Below, in pieces: positions 49,058 through 57,039 of a stretch of DNA of 64,000 bases. The stretch comes from UBA4738 sp002413305. Lineage in GTDB: Bacteria > Actinomycetota > UBA4738. The DNA is taken from NCBI GenBank assembly GCA_036847185.1, contig DAIUAM010000015.1, positions 1 to 64,000 of the forward strand. The letters run 5' to 3'. The notes under the pieces were generated by a model. That model was not told the origin of the DNA. It did no database searches and saw only the letters and a program-made list of their open reading frames with translations. Both the position numbers and the translations under genes were made by a program. Positions within the stretch are counted from its first letter, which is position 1. Every line of letters starts with the position of its first letter.

Positions 49058-49664
49058 AAGTCGAGAGAAATCCTTGACACTGCAGGTCACCGCCACCCAG
49101 CTGGTGGCACTGGCGCTGTACGGGTTGGGCGGAGGCGGGACCGTGGTGGACACGGAGGACGTGGCCATTCGCGCCCATGAGATCGCTCCCGGCAGATTCG
49201 CCTGGCGCAAGTACCCTGACCAGATCAATCTCGAACTGGTCCGGGTAGCCCTCAACGACGCCCGCAAGCGCGAGAACGGTGCCCTGGTCATCGGCACCGG
49301 CAAGAGTGGATGGTCGCTCACCACGGCGGGCCAGCTCTGGGCCGAGGTCAACGCGCCCCGGTTGAAGGGCCGCGACCTGACCAAGCCTCGGGCCGAGCGT
49401 AGCGCCGGCTCTATCGATGAGCGGCGCTGGCGGCGCGAACGCGCCCGGATGCTCATGACCGAGGCCTGGCGACAGTGGACCACCTCGGAGGACGGGATGG
49501 AGCTCACTCGGGAGGCCGTCCTCGATCTCTTCCGGATCGATCGCTACGTGATGGGCCGCGCTCGGGAGCTCAAGGTGAACCGGATGCGAGAGTTGTTCGG
49601 GGACGACGCCGAGCTGGCGCCGTTCATCGAAGTGGCAGCTGGAATCGTCCTGAAGGAGGCGTGA
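49050..49664 (+). CDS. Winged-helix-like protein upstream of GHKL ATPase
   Basis: A 204-aa soluble protein without a confident family. Residues about 12-100 look like a winged-helix domain: QLVALALYGLGGGGTVVDTEDVAIRAHEIAPGRFAW, INLELVRVALNDARKREN, and a wing with GWSLTTAGQLWAEV. The remainder is helical and basic (ERRWRRERARMLMTEAWRQW). The end overlaps the ATPase start (TGATG), and GGAGG in its last codons is that gene's ribosome-binding site, so the products are probably made in stoichiometric amounts and may form a complex. It may be the DNA-binding specificity subunit. Confidence 0.7.
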   Translation: MVESREKSLTLQVTATQLVALALYGLGGGGTVVDTEDVAIRAHEIAPGRFAWRKYPDQINLELVRVALNDARKRENGALVIGTGKSGWSLTTAGQLWAEVNAPRLKGRDLTKPRAERSAGSIDERRWRRERARMLMTEAWRQWTTSEDGMELTREAVLDLFRIDRYVMGRARELKVNRMRELFGDDAELAPFIEVAAGIVLKEA

Positions 49665-51310
49665 TGGTGGTGCACCAGCCGGAGACGGATCTCGTCGTTA
49701 CGACCCACGTCGGTCGTGACGTGCTGGCCCAGGCGGCCCAGTTCAAGACCGAGGCGGCGACGGTCTGGGAGTACGTGGTGAACTCGCTGCAGTACGTGGA
49801 CCCGGGCGTCCAGCCCAACGTCGAGGTAAGGGTGCGCCGGGACACCATCGTAATCTCGGACAACGGCGCCGGCATGGACGAGAAGCGGTTGCGCCACTTC
49901 TTCACCATGCACGGCGAGAACCTGGAGCGCCGGGCCGGCCGGATGGGTCGGGGCAAGTGGGGCACGGGCAAGAGCGCGGCGTTCGGCATCGCCAATGCGC
50001 TGCGGGTCGACACAGTGCGTAATGGGTTGCGCAACGTGGTGGTGCTGACCCGGGCGGCCATCGAGGCTTCGGACGGCGAAGTGATCCCGCTGGACTGGCA
50101 GGTCCGCAACGAGCCGGTGGACGCGCCCAACGGCACGGTCATCGCCATCAGCGATCTGCTGCTGCCGCGGGTGGACAAGGCGGTGATCATCGAGTACATC
50201 GAGCGGAACCTCGCGGCCTTCCGGGGCACCAACCCGACCGTGGCGGTGAACTCGCACATCTGCGAGTACCACGCACCGCCGATTAGGCAGACGTATCGGT
50301 TCACCCCGAACGAGAAGCAGGCGGCGGTGCTTGGGGACGTCAATCTCTTCATCAACGCCTCAACCAAGCCGCTTCGGGACTGGGAGCAGGGCATCGTAGT
50401 CCTCGCCGGCCCCGGGAACCTGGTGGCCATCGAGAGAGGTGGCGTGGACCACAAGGAGTTCGGCAACTACCTGTTCGGTGAGGTCGACGTGCCGGCCCTG
50501 GAGACCTTCGAGACCCCGCTTGAGCCGTTCGACCCTTCCCGGTCGCTGACCCTCAACCCGAAGCACCCGGTCGTGGCCGTGCTGCTGGGCTTCCTCGGCT
50601 CGAAGCTGGAACAGGTTCGAGCCGAGATGGTGGCCGCCGAGCGGACGGCCCGCGACCAGGAGGAGGCCCGCCGCTTGGCCCGGCACGCCAACGACCTCGC
50701 GGACATCCTCAACCAGGACTTCATGACCCAGATGCAGCGGCTGCGGGACATCCGCGCCGCCACCAGCAGGCCGGGGGCAGCCTCGGCCCTCCAGGGCGCC
50801 GGCGCCGCCGGCGACACCGAGCCCGATCTCTGGGTCAAGGGGCTTGATGAACCCGGTGAGCTCGAGGCCCCCGCCGAGAACGGTGGCAAGGGTGAGGGTG
50901 GTGGCGGTCCGGCACCGAACATTCCCCAGGTCGGCCACCCGTCCGAAAACGGCGAGGCGGTTGTCTCACCTGCCGGTGGTCAGGGTCAGCGCAAGCGCCC
51001 GCGGGGTGGATTCAGCGTGGACTTCCGCAACCTCGGGGAGGATGAGGACCGCTCAATGTACGACTCCAACGCAATGATGATCATCATCAACAAGGACCAC
51101 CCGGTGGTGGGGGCTGCGTTGCAGCACGATGGCATCGAGAGCATCTCCTTCCGTCGGTTGTCCTATGAGATTGCCTTCTCCGAGTACGCCATCGCGCTCT
51201 CGTACGAGATGGTTAACCGAGACCCGGCGATGCCGGCGGACGACGTCCTTTACGATATCCGAGCCACGATGAAACGCATCACCCGGGCCGCCGCGCCCCT
51301 CTACGCATAA
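49664..51310 (+). CDS. GHKL ATPase, MutL/MORC-like
   Basis: 548 aa. The ATP-binding fold is clear: helix with E36 and N40 (VWEYVVNSLQ; catalytic Glu and Mg-binding Asn), ISDNGAGMD (DxGxG, 66-70), and glycine-rich GRMGRGKWGTGKSAAFGIA (92-110). A second alpha/beta domain follows (to about 290), then a probable coiled coil (about 305-345), a Gly/Pro/Glu linker (about 370-450), and a conserved C-terminal domain (DPVLYDIRATMKR end). Such ATPases close around DNA or clients upon ATP binding. Related MORC-like proteins were reported beside bacterial restriction-modification systems (Iyer, Abhiman and Aravind, 2008). Biological target unknown. Confidence 0.85.
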   Translation: MVVHQPETDLVVTTHVGRDVLAQAAQFKTEAATVWEYVVNSLQYVDPGVQPNVEVRVRRDTIVISDNGAGMDEKRLRHFFTMHGENLERRAGRMGRGKWGTGKSAAFGIANALRVDTVRNGLRNVVVLTRAAIEASDGEVIPLDWQVRNEPVDAPNGTVIAISDLLLPRVDKAVIIEYIERNLAAFRGTNPTVAVNSHICEYHAPPIRQTYRFTPNEKQAAVLGDVNLFINASTKPLRDWEQGIVVLAGPGNLVAIERGGVDHKEFGNYLFGEVDVPALETFETPLEPFDPSRSLTLNPKHPVVAVLLGFLGSKLEQVRAEMVAAERTARDQEEARRLARHANDLADILNQDFMTQMQRLRDIRAATSRPGAASALQGAGAAGDTEPDLWVKGLDEPGELEAPAENGGKGEGGGGPAPNIPQVGHPSENGEAVVSPAGGQGQRKRPRGGFSVDFRNLGEDEDRSMYDSNAMMIIINKDHPVVGAALQHDGIESISFRRLSYEIAFSEYAIALSYEMVNRDPAMPADDVLYDIRATMKRITRAAAPLYA

Positions 51311-51598
51311 GCGGAGCCCGAGACTCGCCTGTCGGAGATGGCTTCCGAATTGCGTGCAGCAACGAGCTCATTCTCGCGGCCAGCTACGTGGTGGGCTTGG
51401 CCCATCGGGTACCGGCTGCGTGATTGAGAACTCCGCAGACGCGGTCCAGCCGGAGTCACTCGTCATTCAACCGAGAATCGGATTGATTGAGCGCCCGCTG
51501 ACGGACCACGAAACTTGAGCGATCTCCCGCGGAGTGTCTCCTTGGGAGATCGGCTGCCATGTGTCGTCCCAGGCCGAACTGGACTCTGTGGATCCGGC
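51311..51598. other. Intergenic tail of the island
   Basis: 288 bp between the GHKL gene and the pdxS stop. No gene with a recognisable product. It contains the hairpin at 51520-51552. No tRNA fragment, direct repeat or attachment-like sequence was recognised, though this is where the island meets the core. Confidence 0.6.
51520..51552. terminator. Hairpin between GHKL gene and pdxS
   Basis: A perfect 9-bp inverted repeat (CGATCTCCC, 51520-51528; GGGAGATCG, 51544-51552) with a 15-nt loop lies between two convergent genes. It probably terminates pdxS transcription on one strand and the island operon on the other. No strong T-run. Confidence 0.5.
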
Positions 51599-52486
51599 TC
51601 ACCACCCGCGGGTCTGGAGGAGCTCCTCGGGCTTCAGGCTGGCGATGTCCTGGCCCCGCATGGGCTCTCCCAGGCCGCGGGAGACCTTGGCCAGGATGTC
51701 CGGGTCGTTGAAGTACGTGGTGGCTTCGACGATCGCCCTCGCTCGCGCGGCCGGGTCCGAGGACTTGAAGATGCCGCTGCCGACGAAGTTTCCGTCGGCC
51801 CCCAGCTGCATCATGAGCGCGGCGTCGGCTGGGGTGGCCAGCCCGCCGGCCGAGAAGTTCACGACCGGGAGCTTGCCGGTGGCGGCGACGGTACGAACCA
51901 GGTCCAGCGGGGCCTGGAGGTCCTTTGCGGCCCGGGCCAGCTCGTCGGGGCTGAGCGAGGTGAGCGCCCGCATCTGCCCCTGGATCTTGCGCATGTGGGT
52001 GACGGCGTGCACCACGTCGCCGGTCCCGGCCTCGCCCTTCGTGCGGATCATGGCCGCGCCCTCGGAGATCCGCCGCAGCGCCTCGCCCAGGTCGCGCGCC
52101 CCGCACACGAACGGCACCGTGAACCGCCACTTGTCAATGTGGTGCTCCTCGTCGGCGGGAGTGAGGACTTCAGACTCGTCGATGTAGTCGACCCCCAGCG
52201 ACTGCAGGATCTGCGCCTCGACGAAGTGCCCGATCCGGGCCTTCGCCATCACCGGGATCGACACGGCCTCCATGATCTCGGCCACCTTGGTGGGGTCGGC
52301 CATGCGAGCCACGCCGCCCTCCTTGCGGATGTCGGCCGGGACCCGCTCGAGCGCCATCACCGCGACCGCGCCCGCATCCTCGGCGATCTTCGCCTGCTCG
52401 GCGTTGGTCACGTCCATGATGACCCCGCCCTTCAGCATCTCGGCGAGGCCGGTCTTGACCCGCAGCGTGCCCGTTTCGTTCTCCAT
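51599..52486 (-). CDS. Pyridoxal 5'-phosphate synthase subunit PdxS
   Basis: A 295-aa TIM-barrel lyase that makes PLP from ribose 5-phosphate, glyceraldehyde 3-phosphate and ammonia from PdxT. Highly conserved: [35 protein letters not shown], the Schiff-base lysine in [42 protein letters not shown] with the second lysine, [32 protein letters not shown]-type phosphate-binding end (here [12 protein letters not shown]). Full length. Separated from pdxT by the island, so pdxT must be expressed from another promoter. Confidence 0.97.
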   Translation of the reverse strand: [295 protein letters not shown]

Positions 52487-52589
52487 CGAAGGACCTCCCG
52501 CGCGGCGCCCGACGGCGCACCGGCTCCTGCACAGCCAGTGTACTCGGGCAACCTCGGGGCTCGCGGGCGTGTATGTACTAGGGGTGCGA

Positions 52590-53087
52590 GTGGATGAAGA
52601 GGTCGCCGACCGGGATCGAACGCACGCCGCCCTACGGGCAGCCTTCGACGCGCACTACGCGTCTCTGGTCCGGTTGTGCGCCCTGCTCACGGCCGACCGC
52701 GGCTGGGCCGAGGATCTGGCCCGGGAGTGCTTCGTGCGGATCGCGCCCCGGATCGGAAGCCTTGCACCCGAGGCCGTGGGCCCGTGGCTCCGCCGCATCG
52801 CCTACAGCCAGTGGAAGAACGTGCTGCACCGACGGGCGGTCGAACGCGGGGCCGCCTCCCGACCCCCTCGGGATGGGGTGCCCGTCCACCTCGAGTTGGA
52901 CGACGTGTGGGACGCGGTCCGAAGGCTCCCCCTCCGGCGACGGGCGTGCATCGTGCTTCGGTTCTACGAGGACCTGTCAGAGCGCGAGATCTCGGAGATC
53001 CTGGGCTGCCGGGTGGGCACCGTGAAGAGGCAGACGAGCCGGGCGCTGGCGAAGCTTCGCAAGGAGGTGGGCGATGACGATCGCTGA
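52590..53087 (+). CDS. ECF-type RNA polymerase sigma factor, SigE-family-like
   Basis: A 165-aa two-domain sigma factor. Region 2 (FDAHYASLVRLCALLTADRGWAEDLARECFVRIAPRIGSL...WLRRIAYSQWKNVLHRR) and region 4 (AVRRLPLRRRACIVLRFYEDLSEREISEILGCRVGTVKRQTSRALAKLRKEV). Short size and sequence fit the actinobacterial SigE-like group. GTG 52590 has AGGGG five bases upstream; GTG 52584 and 52569 are alternatives. It overlaps the next gene by 14 bp, the usual sigma/anti-sigma arrangement. Divergent from pdxS. Target promoters not identified. Confidence 0.9.
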   Translation: MDEEVADRDRTHAALRAAFDAHYASLVRLCALLTADRGWAEDLARECFVRIAPRIGSLAPEAVGPWLRRIAYSQWKNVLHRRAVERGAASRPPRDGVPVHLELDDVWDAVRRLPLRRRACIVLRFYEDLSEREISEILGCRVGTVKRQTSRALAKLRKEVGDDDR

Positions 53088-54360
53088 GCGTGTTCGCCTC
53101 TCGCTCCAGCGCGAAGGCTCCTTCCACACCGACCCGGACGAGGCGTGGAGGTCCATCGAGGCTCGCCTCCGCAGCCCTTCAAGAGCCCCGGACGGGAGCC
53201 GGTTTGTGACGGCCGTCGTGGCGATCGCCCTGGCATCGGCCGGCGTGGTGCTCGGGGTCCGAGCCTTCGGCCATGGCCCCCGGCCGCCGGGCGCACTCGG
53301 CGGCGAACGGATCGCCTTCCTTCAGTACGTCCGCACGCCCGGAGGCGGTAACGCGAACCTCGTCACGATGAACCCCAGCGGCTCCGACAAGCACGTCATC
53401 GCCGAGCACGTCGACCCGGACGTCGCCAGGCCCACCTGGTCAGCGGATGGCCGGCGGGTCGCCTTCTACGGGAACGAACGTCACCTGGGTCTGTGGATCG
53501 CCGACGCGGACGGCTCGCACATGCGCCGCCTCCTGGTGTGTCTGCCGCCGGCCTGTCCGGCGGACGGATTCGCCCTCTCCCCCGATGGATCCAAGCTTGC
53601 CCTGGTGAGGTCCTTCGTGGACGCGGGCGGCATCCCCGCAGCCCGGATCGAGGTCCTCGACACCTCGACCGGCGCGTCGCTCTTCATCACCTGCTCCTCC
53701 TCGACGTGCGGGCGGGGACTGGCCGAGCCGGCTTGGTCACCCGACGGCTCGCGCCTCCTCTTCTCCCAGGCGAACAAGGCAAGCGGGCCCGAGTTCGAGT
53801 TCGAGTCCCCCTCCAGCGCGATCTTCTCCGTCGACGTCGATGGCTCGGGCCTGCGTCAGCTCAGCGACCGCGGCTGTTCGACGACCGCGGCCTGCACGGC
53901 CGACACGGCGCCCGCGTGGTCCCCGGACGGCCGAGAGATCGCGTTCATCCGCAACGAGATCCCGGCCGGGACGATCGGATCGGGCACGTGGGAGGTCGCC
54001 GTGATGGCCGCAGACGGATCGGACGTTCGGACCCTCACCACCTGCGACCAGGCCGTGTGCCGCCCGGTCACCGGGCCGGTTTGGTCCATCGACGGCACGT
54101 CGGTGAGCTATGCGATCGTCGGCGACCCCTCGATCTTCACGGTCGACGTCGCCGACGGCGCCATCCACCAGTTCCACACGTGCGGACGGTCGACCGGATG
54201 CTCGGGCCCGTTGGAGTTGACCCTTTCGCCGGACGGACGGTCGTTCGCGTTCGCCGGCCAGACCCTCCTCTATTCGATCCGGACGGATGGGACCGCCATG
54301 CGCGAACTCGCGCCCGGCGTGGCGGGCGGGATCGCCTGGCTCCCGGCGCCACAGGGCTGA
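53074..54360 (+). CDS. Membrane-anchored TolB-like propeller, probable anti-sigma factor
   Basis: 428 aa. A short cytosolic N-terminus (residues 1-40, VRLSLQREGSFHTDPDEAWRSIEARL), a single membrane helix (about 44-62, FVTAVVAIALASAGVVLGV) and an extracellular beta-propeller with six PD40/WD40-like motifs (WSADGRRVAF, LSPDGSKLAL, WSPDGSRLLF, WSPDGREIAF, WSIDGTSVSY, LSPDGRSFAF). Pairs of cysteines (CLPPAC, CSSSTC, CSTTAAC, CDQAVC, CGRSTGC) suggest several disulfides. Overlap with the ECF sigma gene argues that the N-terminus holds the sigma factor and the propeller senses an external signal. No classical HxxxCxxC zinc anti-sigma motif is present. Confidence 0.78.
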   Translation: MTIAERVRLSLQREGSFHTDPDEAWRSIEARLRSPSRAPDGSRFVTAVVAIALASAGVVLGVRAFGHGPRPPGALGGERIAFLQYVRTPGGGNANLVTMNPSGSDKHVIAEHVDPDVARPTWSADGRRVAFYGNERHLGLWIADADGSHMRRLLVCLPPACPADGFALSPDGSKLALVRSFVDAGGIPAARIEVLDTSTGASLFITCSSSTCGRGLAEPAWSPDGSRLLFSQANKASGPEFEFESPSSAIFSVDVDGSGLRQLSDRGCSTTAACTADTAPAWSPDGREIAFIRNEIPAGTIGSGTWEVAVMAADGSDVRTLTTCDQAVCRPVTGPVWSIDGTSVSYAIVGDPSIFTVDVADGAIHQFHTCGRSTGCSGPLELTLSPDGRSFAFAGQTLLYSIRTDGTAMRELAPGVAGGIAWLPAPQG

Positions 54361-54383
54361 ACCCCGCTAATCTCCTCCGCACC

Positions 54384-55370
54384 ATGCGGATCTTCTCGGG
54401 CATCCAACCGACCGGGCGCAAGCACCTGGGCAACTACATCGGGGCGATCACTCAGTACGTGGCCGGCCAGGACCGCGGCGAGGCCATCTACTGCATCGTC
54501 GACCTGCACGCCCTGACGGTCGGGCCCGGCCGGGACGAGCTTCGGACAAGCCTCAACGACACCACCGCGATCCTCATCGCCGCCGGCCTGGACCCGGAGC
54601 GATGCATCCTGTTCCGCCAGTCCGACGTGCGCGAGCACACCGAGCTCTGTTGGCTGCTCACCACCGTCACGTCCTTCGGCGAGCTCCGCCGCATGAACCA
54701 GTTCAAGGAGAAGTCGGCGCAGCAGGAGTTCGTCTCCGCGGGCCTGTTCGTCTACCCCGTGCTGCAGGCGGCGGACATCCTCGCCTACCAGACCGACGAG
54801 GTCCCGGTCGGCGAGGACCAGCAACAGCACATCGAGCTCTGCCGAGAGATCGCCGGCCGCTTCAACGCGCGGTTCGGCGAAACCTTCGTCCTGCCCGGCC
54901 ACCGGATCCCGCCCGTGGGCGCCCGGATCATGGACCTCCAGCAGCCGGACCGGAAGATGTCGACCACCTTCGGCACCGCACTCGGGACCGTGCTCGTCCT
55001 GGACGAGCCGGACATCATCCTGAAGAAGTTCAAGAGCGCGGTGACCGATTCGGGCCGGGAGGTTGTCCGCGGGCCGGGCAAGGAAGGCATCACGAACCTG
55101 ATCGAGATCCTCGCCGCGGTCCGCGGCGTGGAGATGCAACAGGTCGAGAAGGAGTTCGCCGGCGGGCCCGGCTACGGCGCCTTCAAGCAGGCCGTGGGCG
55201 ACGCGGTGGCCGAGTACCTTCGACCCGTGCGCGAACGCTACGAACGCGTTCGGGCCGACGAGGCAGCGCTGGAGCGCACGCTGGCCGAAGGTGCGGCCAA
55301 GGCCCGGGCCATCTCCTCGGTCACACTGGCCGAGGTTCGGGAGCGCATGGGCATCGGTCCTCGGGCCTGA
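54384..55370 (+). CDS. Tryptophan-tRNA ligase
   Basis: A 328-aa class Ic synthetase. The HIGH-type signature is IQPTGRKHLGNYIGA, and the second signature loop reads DRKMSTTFG (KMSTT where many have KMSKS). AIYCIVDLHALT, PVLQAADILAYQTDEVPVGEDQQQHIELCREIA and MDLQQPDRKM are conserved TrpRS blocks. Normal length. ATG 54384 is the family start; the upstream extension lies inside the propeller gene in another frame. It is in the same direction 23 bp after the propeller gene. Confidence 0.95.
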   Translation: MRIFSGIQPTGRKHLGNYIGAITQYVAGQDRGEAIYCIVDLHALTVGPGRDELRTSLNDTTAILIAAGLDPERCILFRQSDVREHTELCWLLTTVTSFGELRRMNQFKEKSAQQEFVSAGLFVYPVLQAADILAYQTDEVPVGEDQQQHIELCREIAGRFNARFGETFVLPGHRIPPVGARIMDLQQPDRKMSTTFGTALGTVLVLDEPDIILKKFKSAVTDSGREVVRGPGKEGITNLIEILAAVRGVEMQQVEKEFAGGPGYGAFKQAVGDAVAEYLRPVRERYERVRADEAALERTLAEGAAKARAISSVTLAEVRERMGIGPRA

Positions 55371-55383
55371 GCCCCGGACCGCC

Positions 55384-55749
55384 TCACACGCGCGAGACCG
55401 CTCCTCTCCACGGAAGGGCCGCCCCGAGGAACCGCACGAGCGCGTCTGCTTCGTCGTCCGGGATCGACACGGCGCACGCCGCGCGATCCCCGGTCCACAT
55501 CGAGAACCGCACGTGCCCGTTCGGGATCCGTACCGAACCTTCGGCCGTCTCCAGCTCGAACTCCTCGAAGTACCGGCTCACCCGAAGGACGGCGTCCGGT
55601 GGATCGGCAGGGTGGATCGGGATCGAATGGAACAGCCGGGTCACCTTCGGGCCGGTAGGCGGGACCAGCTCCGTCGGGAGGCGCGATCCGCATGCCGGGC
55701 AGAAGCGATGGGAGCGGGGCTGCTCGAGGCCGCACTGGGGACAGAACAT
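55384..55749 (-). CDS. Zinc-ribbon protein of unknown function
   Basis: A 121-aa protein with an N-terminal rubredoxin-type double knuckle, MFCPQCGLEQPRSHRFCPACGSRL, then a beta-rich domain (VTRLFHSIPIHPADPPDAVLRVSRYFEEFELET...VRFSMWTGDRAACAVSIPDDE). The second part resembles no family I can name. Cytosolic. It converges on trpS with 13 bp between stops. Likely zinc binding is the only safe inference. Confidence 0.7.
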   Translation of the reverse strand: MFCPQCGLEQPRSHRFCPACGSRLPTELVPPTGPKVTRLFHSIPIHPADPPDAVLRVSRYFEEFELETAEGSVRIPNGHVRFSMWTGDRAACAVSIPDDEADALVRFLGAALPWRGAVSRV

Positions 55750-55848
55750 CCTGGACCTCCTGGCGTTCGTGGCTTTGCGGAGCGTACGCCGGGCGGATGG
55801 GAGGCGCCAGCGAAGGACGTCCTACCCAGTGGATGAAGCCCGCTCGGC

Positions 55849-56925
55849 TCAGCTGGTCCCGACTTGATCGCCCACCGGGAGCAGCTCGACCCACGTCTTG
55901 CCCGGGGCCAGCGGGATCACGTTCCCGCTCGCGTCGAGGAGCTTGGTGACGTCGCCGAGCGAGTTCCGCTGCCAGGTGCCCGTGATCATCTTGCCGTCCC
56001 GGAACACGTAGACCTTCCCGGTCCCCACCGAGGTGACCTCCGGCGAATGCACCCCGTTCGCATCGGTGATGTCCGTGAGCGTCACCTTCACGATCTGGAC
56101 GACCACATTCGTCGCCGAGATCTGCGTGCCGTCCGACAGGTTCGCCGGGACGGTCCCGTAGTACCGCAGGTAGGCGCCCTTGGACGCGCTCCACTTCCAG
56201 AACACGTCGGCGTAGATGGAGAAGGGGACGTGGATCGAATGGATCGTCCGTGCCGCGGGGGGGACGTCGGTCGAATACGCGAAGATCGGCTTCGGCGGAC
56301 CCGCGGACGTCTTGACATCGCCGTACAGCTCGCGCGTGCTGGTGTAGAGGTTGTGGGGAGCCGAACGGGCCGGATCGCGATGGTAGGACTGGGAGGCCGC
56401 CCGGGACTCGACGTTCACGTCGATCAGGCCGCGCTCGTGCACGCGGTCCAGCACCCGCTGTACCCCACCGGCGAACCCGAACAGCGGCTTGCCGAACTGG
56501 ACCAGGATGTCGGGGTCGGTGAGGCGGGCGCTTCGAACCGGCTCGATCCGGCCGGCGTCCTGGCACTGGTAGACCACGATGAACCGGGTGATGTTCGCCT
56601 CCACCGGCTCCTCGTAGACGATGTCGGCCCACGAGAGTCCGGTCTGCGGCCGGGCCTGCGGCAGGTTCTCCACCTTGACGGCGAGGACCGGCCGGTTCGG
56701 AACGGTCCCGCTCTTGGGGGCCAGTCCGGTCAGCGGGCATTTCGAAGGGAGCGGGGACGGCGAGGGGCTGGCAGGCGCGCCGGCCGCGGCGCCGCCCCCC
56801 CCGCCGTCGGCCACCGGCCCCTTGCCGGTACAGCCGGCCAGCAGCACCCCGGCCACGGCGAGAGACATCGCGACTCGCAGGGTCGACCGGGTTCTGGATA
56901 GGTGCCCGCGCCGGGATGTGCTCAT
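55849..56925 (-). CDS. DUF3048 lipoprotein (YerB-like)
   Basis: 358 aa. Lipoprotein signal: basic start MSTSRRGHLSRTRSTLR, hydrophobic stretch, lipobox LLAGC (about residue 32). A Gly/Ala and Pro/Ser linker follows, then two DUF3048 domains (PVLAVKVENLPQARPQTGLSWADIVYEE... and FSIYADVFWKWSASKGAYLRYYG...TGTWQRNSLGDVTKLLDASGNVIPLAPGKTWVELLP). YerB-like proteins are envelope-located and of unknown function; the second domain is like a peptidoglycan-associated beta domain. ATG 56923-56925 has AAGGAGGA upstream and is preferred over ATG 56961. Confidence 0.85.
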   Translation of the reverse strand: MSTSRRGHLSRTRSTLRVAMSLAVAGVLLAGCTGKGPVADGGGGGAAAGAPASPSPSPLPSKCPLTGLAPKSGTVPNRPVLAVKVENLPQARPQTGLSWADIVYEEPVEANITRFIVVYQCQDAGRIEPVRSARLTDPDILVQFGKPLFGFAGGVQRVLDRVHERGLIDVNVESRAASQSYHRDPARSAPHNLYTSTRELYGDVKTSAGPPKPIFAYSTDVPPAARTIHSIHVPFSIYADVFWKWSASKGAYLRYYGTVPANLSDGTQISATNVVVQIVKVTLTDITDANGVHSPEVTSVGTGKVYVFRDGKMITGTWQRNSLGDVTKLLDASGNVIPLAPGKTWVELLPVGDQVGTS

Positions 56926-57039
56926 GCGGAAGTCCTCCTTGGGTTCGTACGTGAGGTCCATCGAAGAAGGGAAGGGAACGTGCGCTCGATGCTAAGGGCG
57001 GACCGGGGCCGCTACAAACACCTCCGCATCAAGACTTCG

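Larger units (their letters stand above)
43685..51598. other. Accessory (probable defence) island splitting pdxS and pdxT
   Basis: Between two genes that belong together are a type II restriction-modification pair, a broken zinc-ribbon gene, and a divergent regulator/ATPase cassette. None belongs to the core actinobacterial gene order seen on both sides. Most island genes run rightward while the neighbouring core (except the sigma-factor unit) runs leftward. No integrase, transposase, tRNA or direct repeat was found at the edges, so the way it entered is unclear. Confidence 0.75.

Noticed and set aside
43685..51598. Prophage or integrative element
   Set aside because: No integrase, transposase, phage structural gene, tRNA or flanking repeat was seen.
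53493..54383. Long N-terminal extension of trpS
   Set aside because: The extension lies wholly within the propeller gene in another frame; the TrpRS fold begins at ATG 54384.
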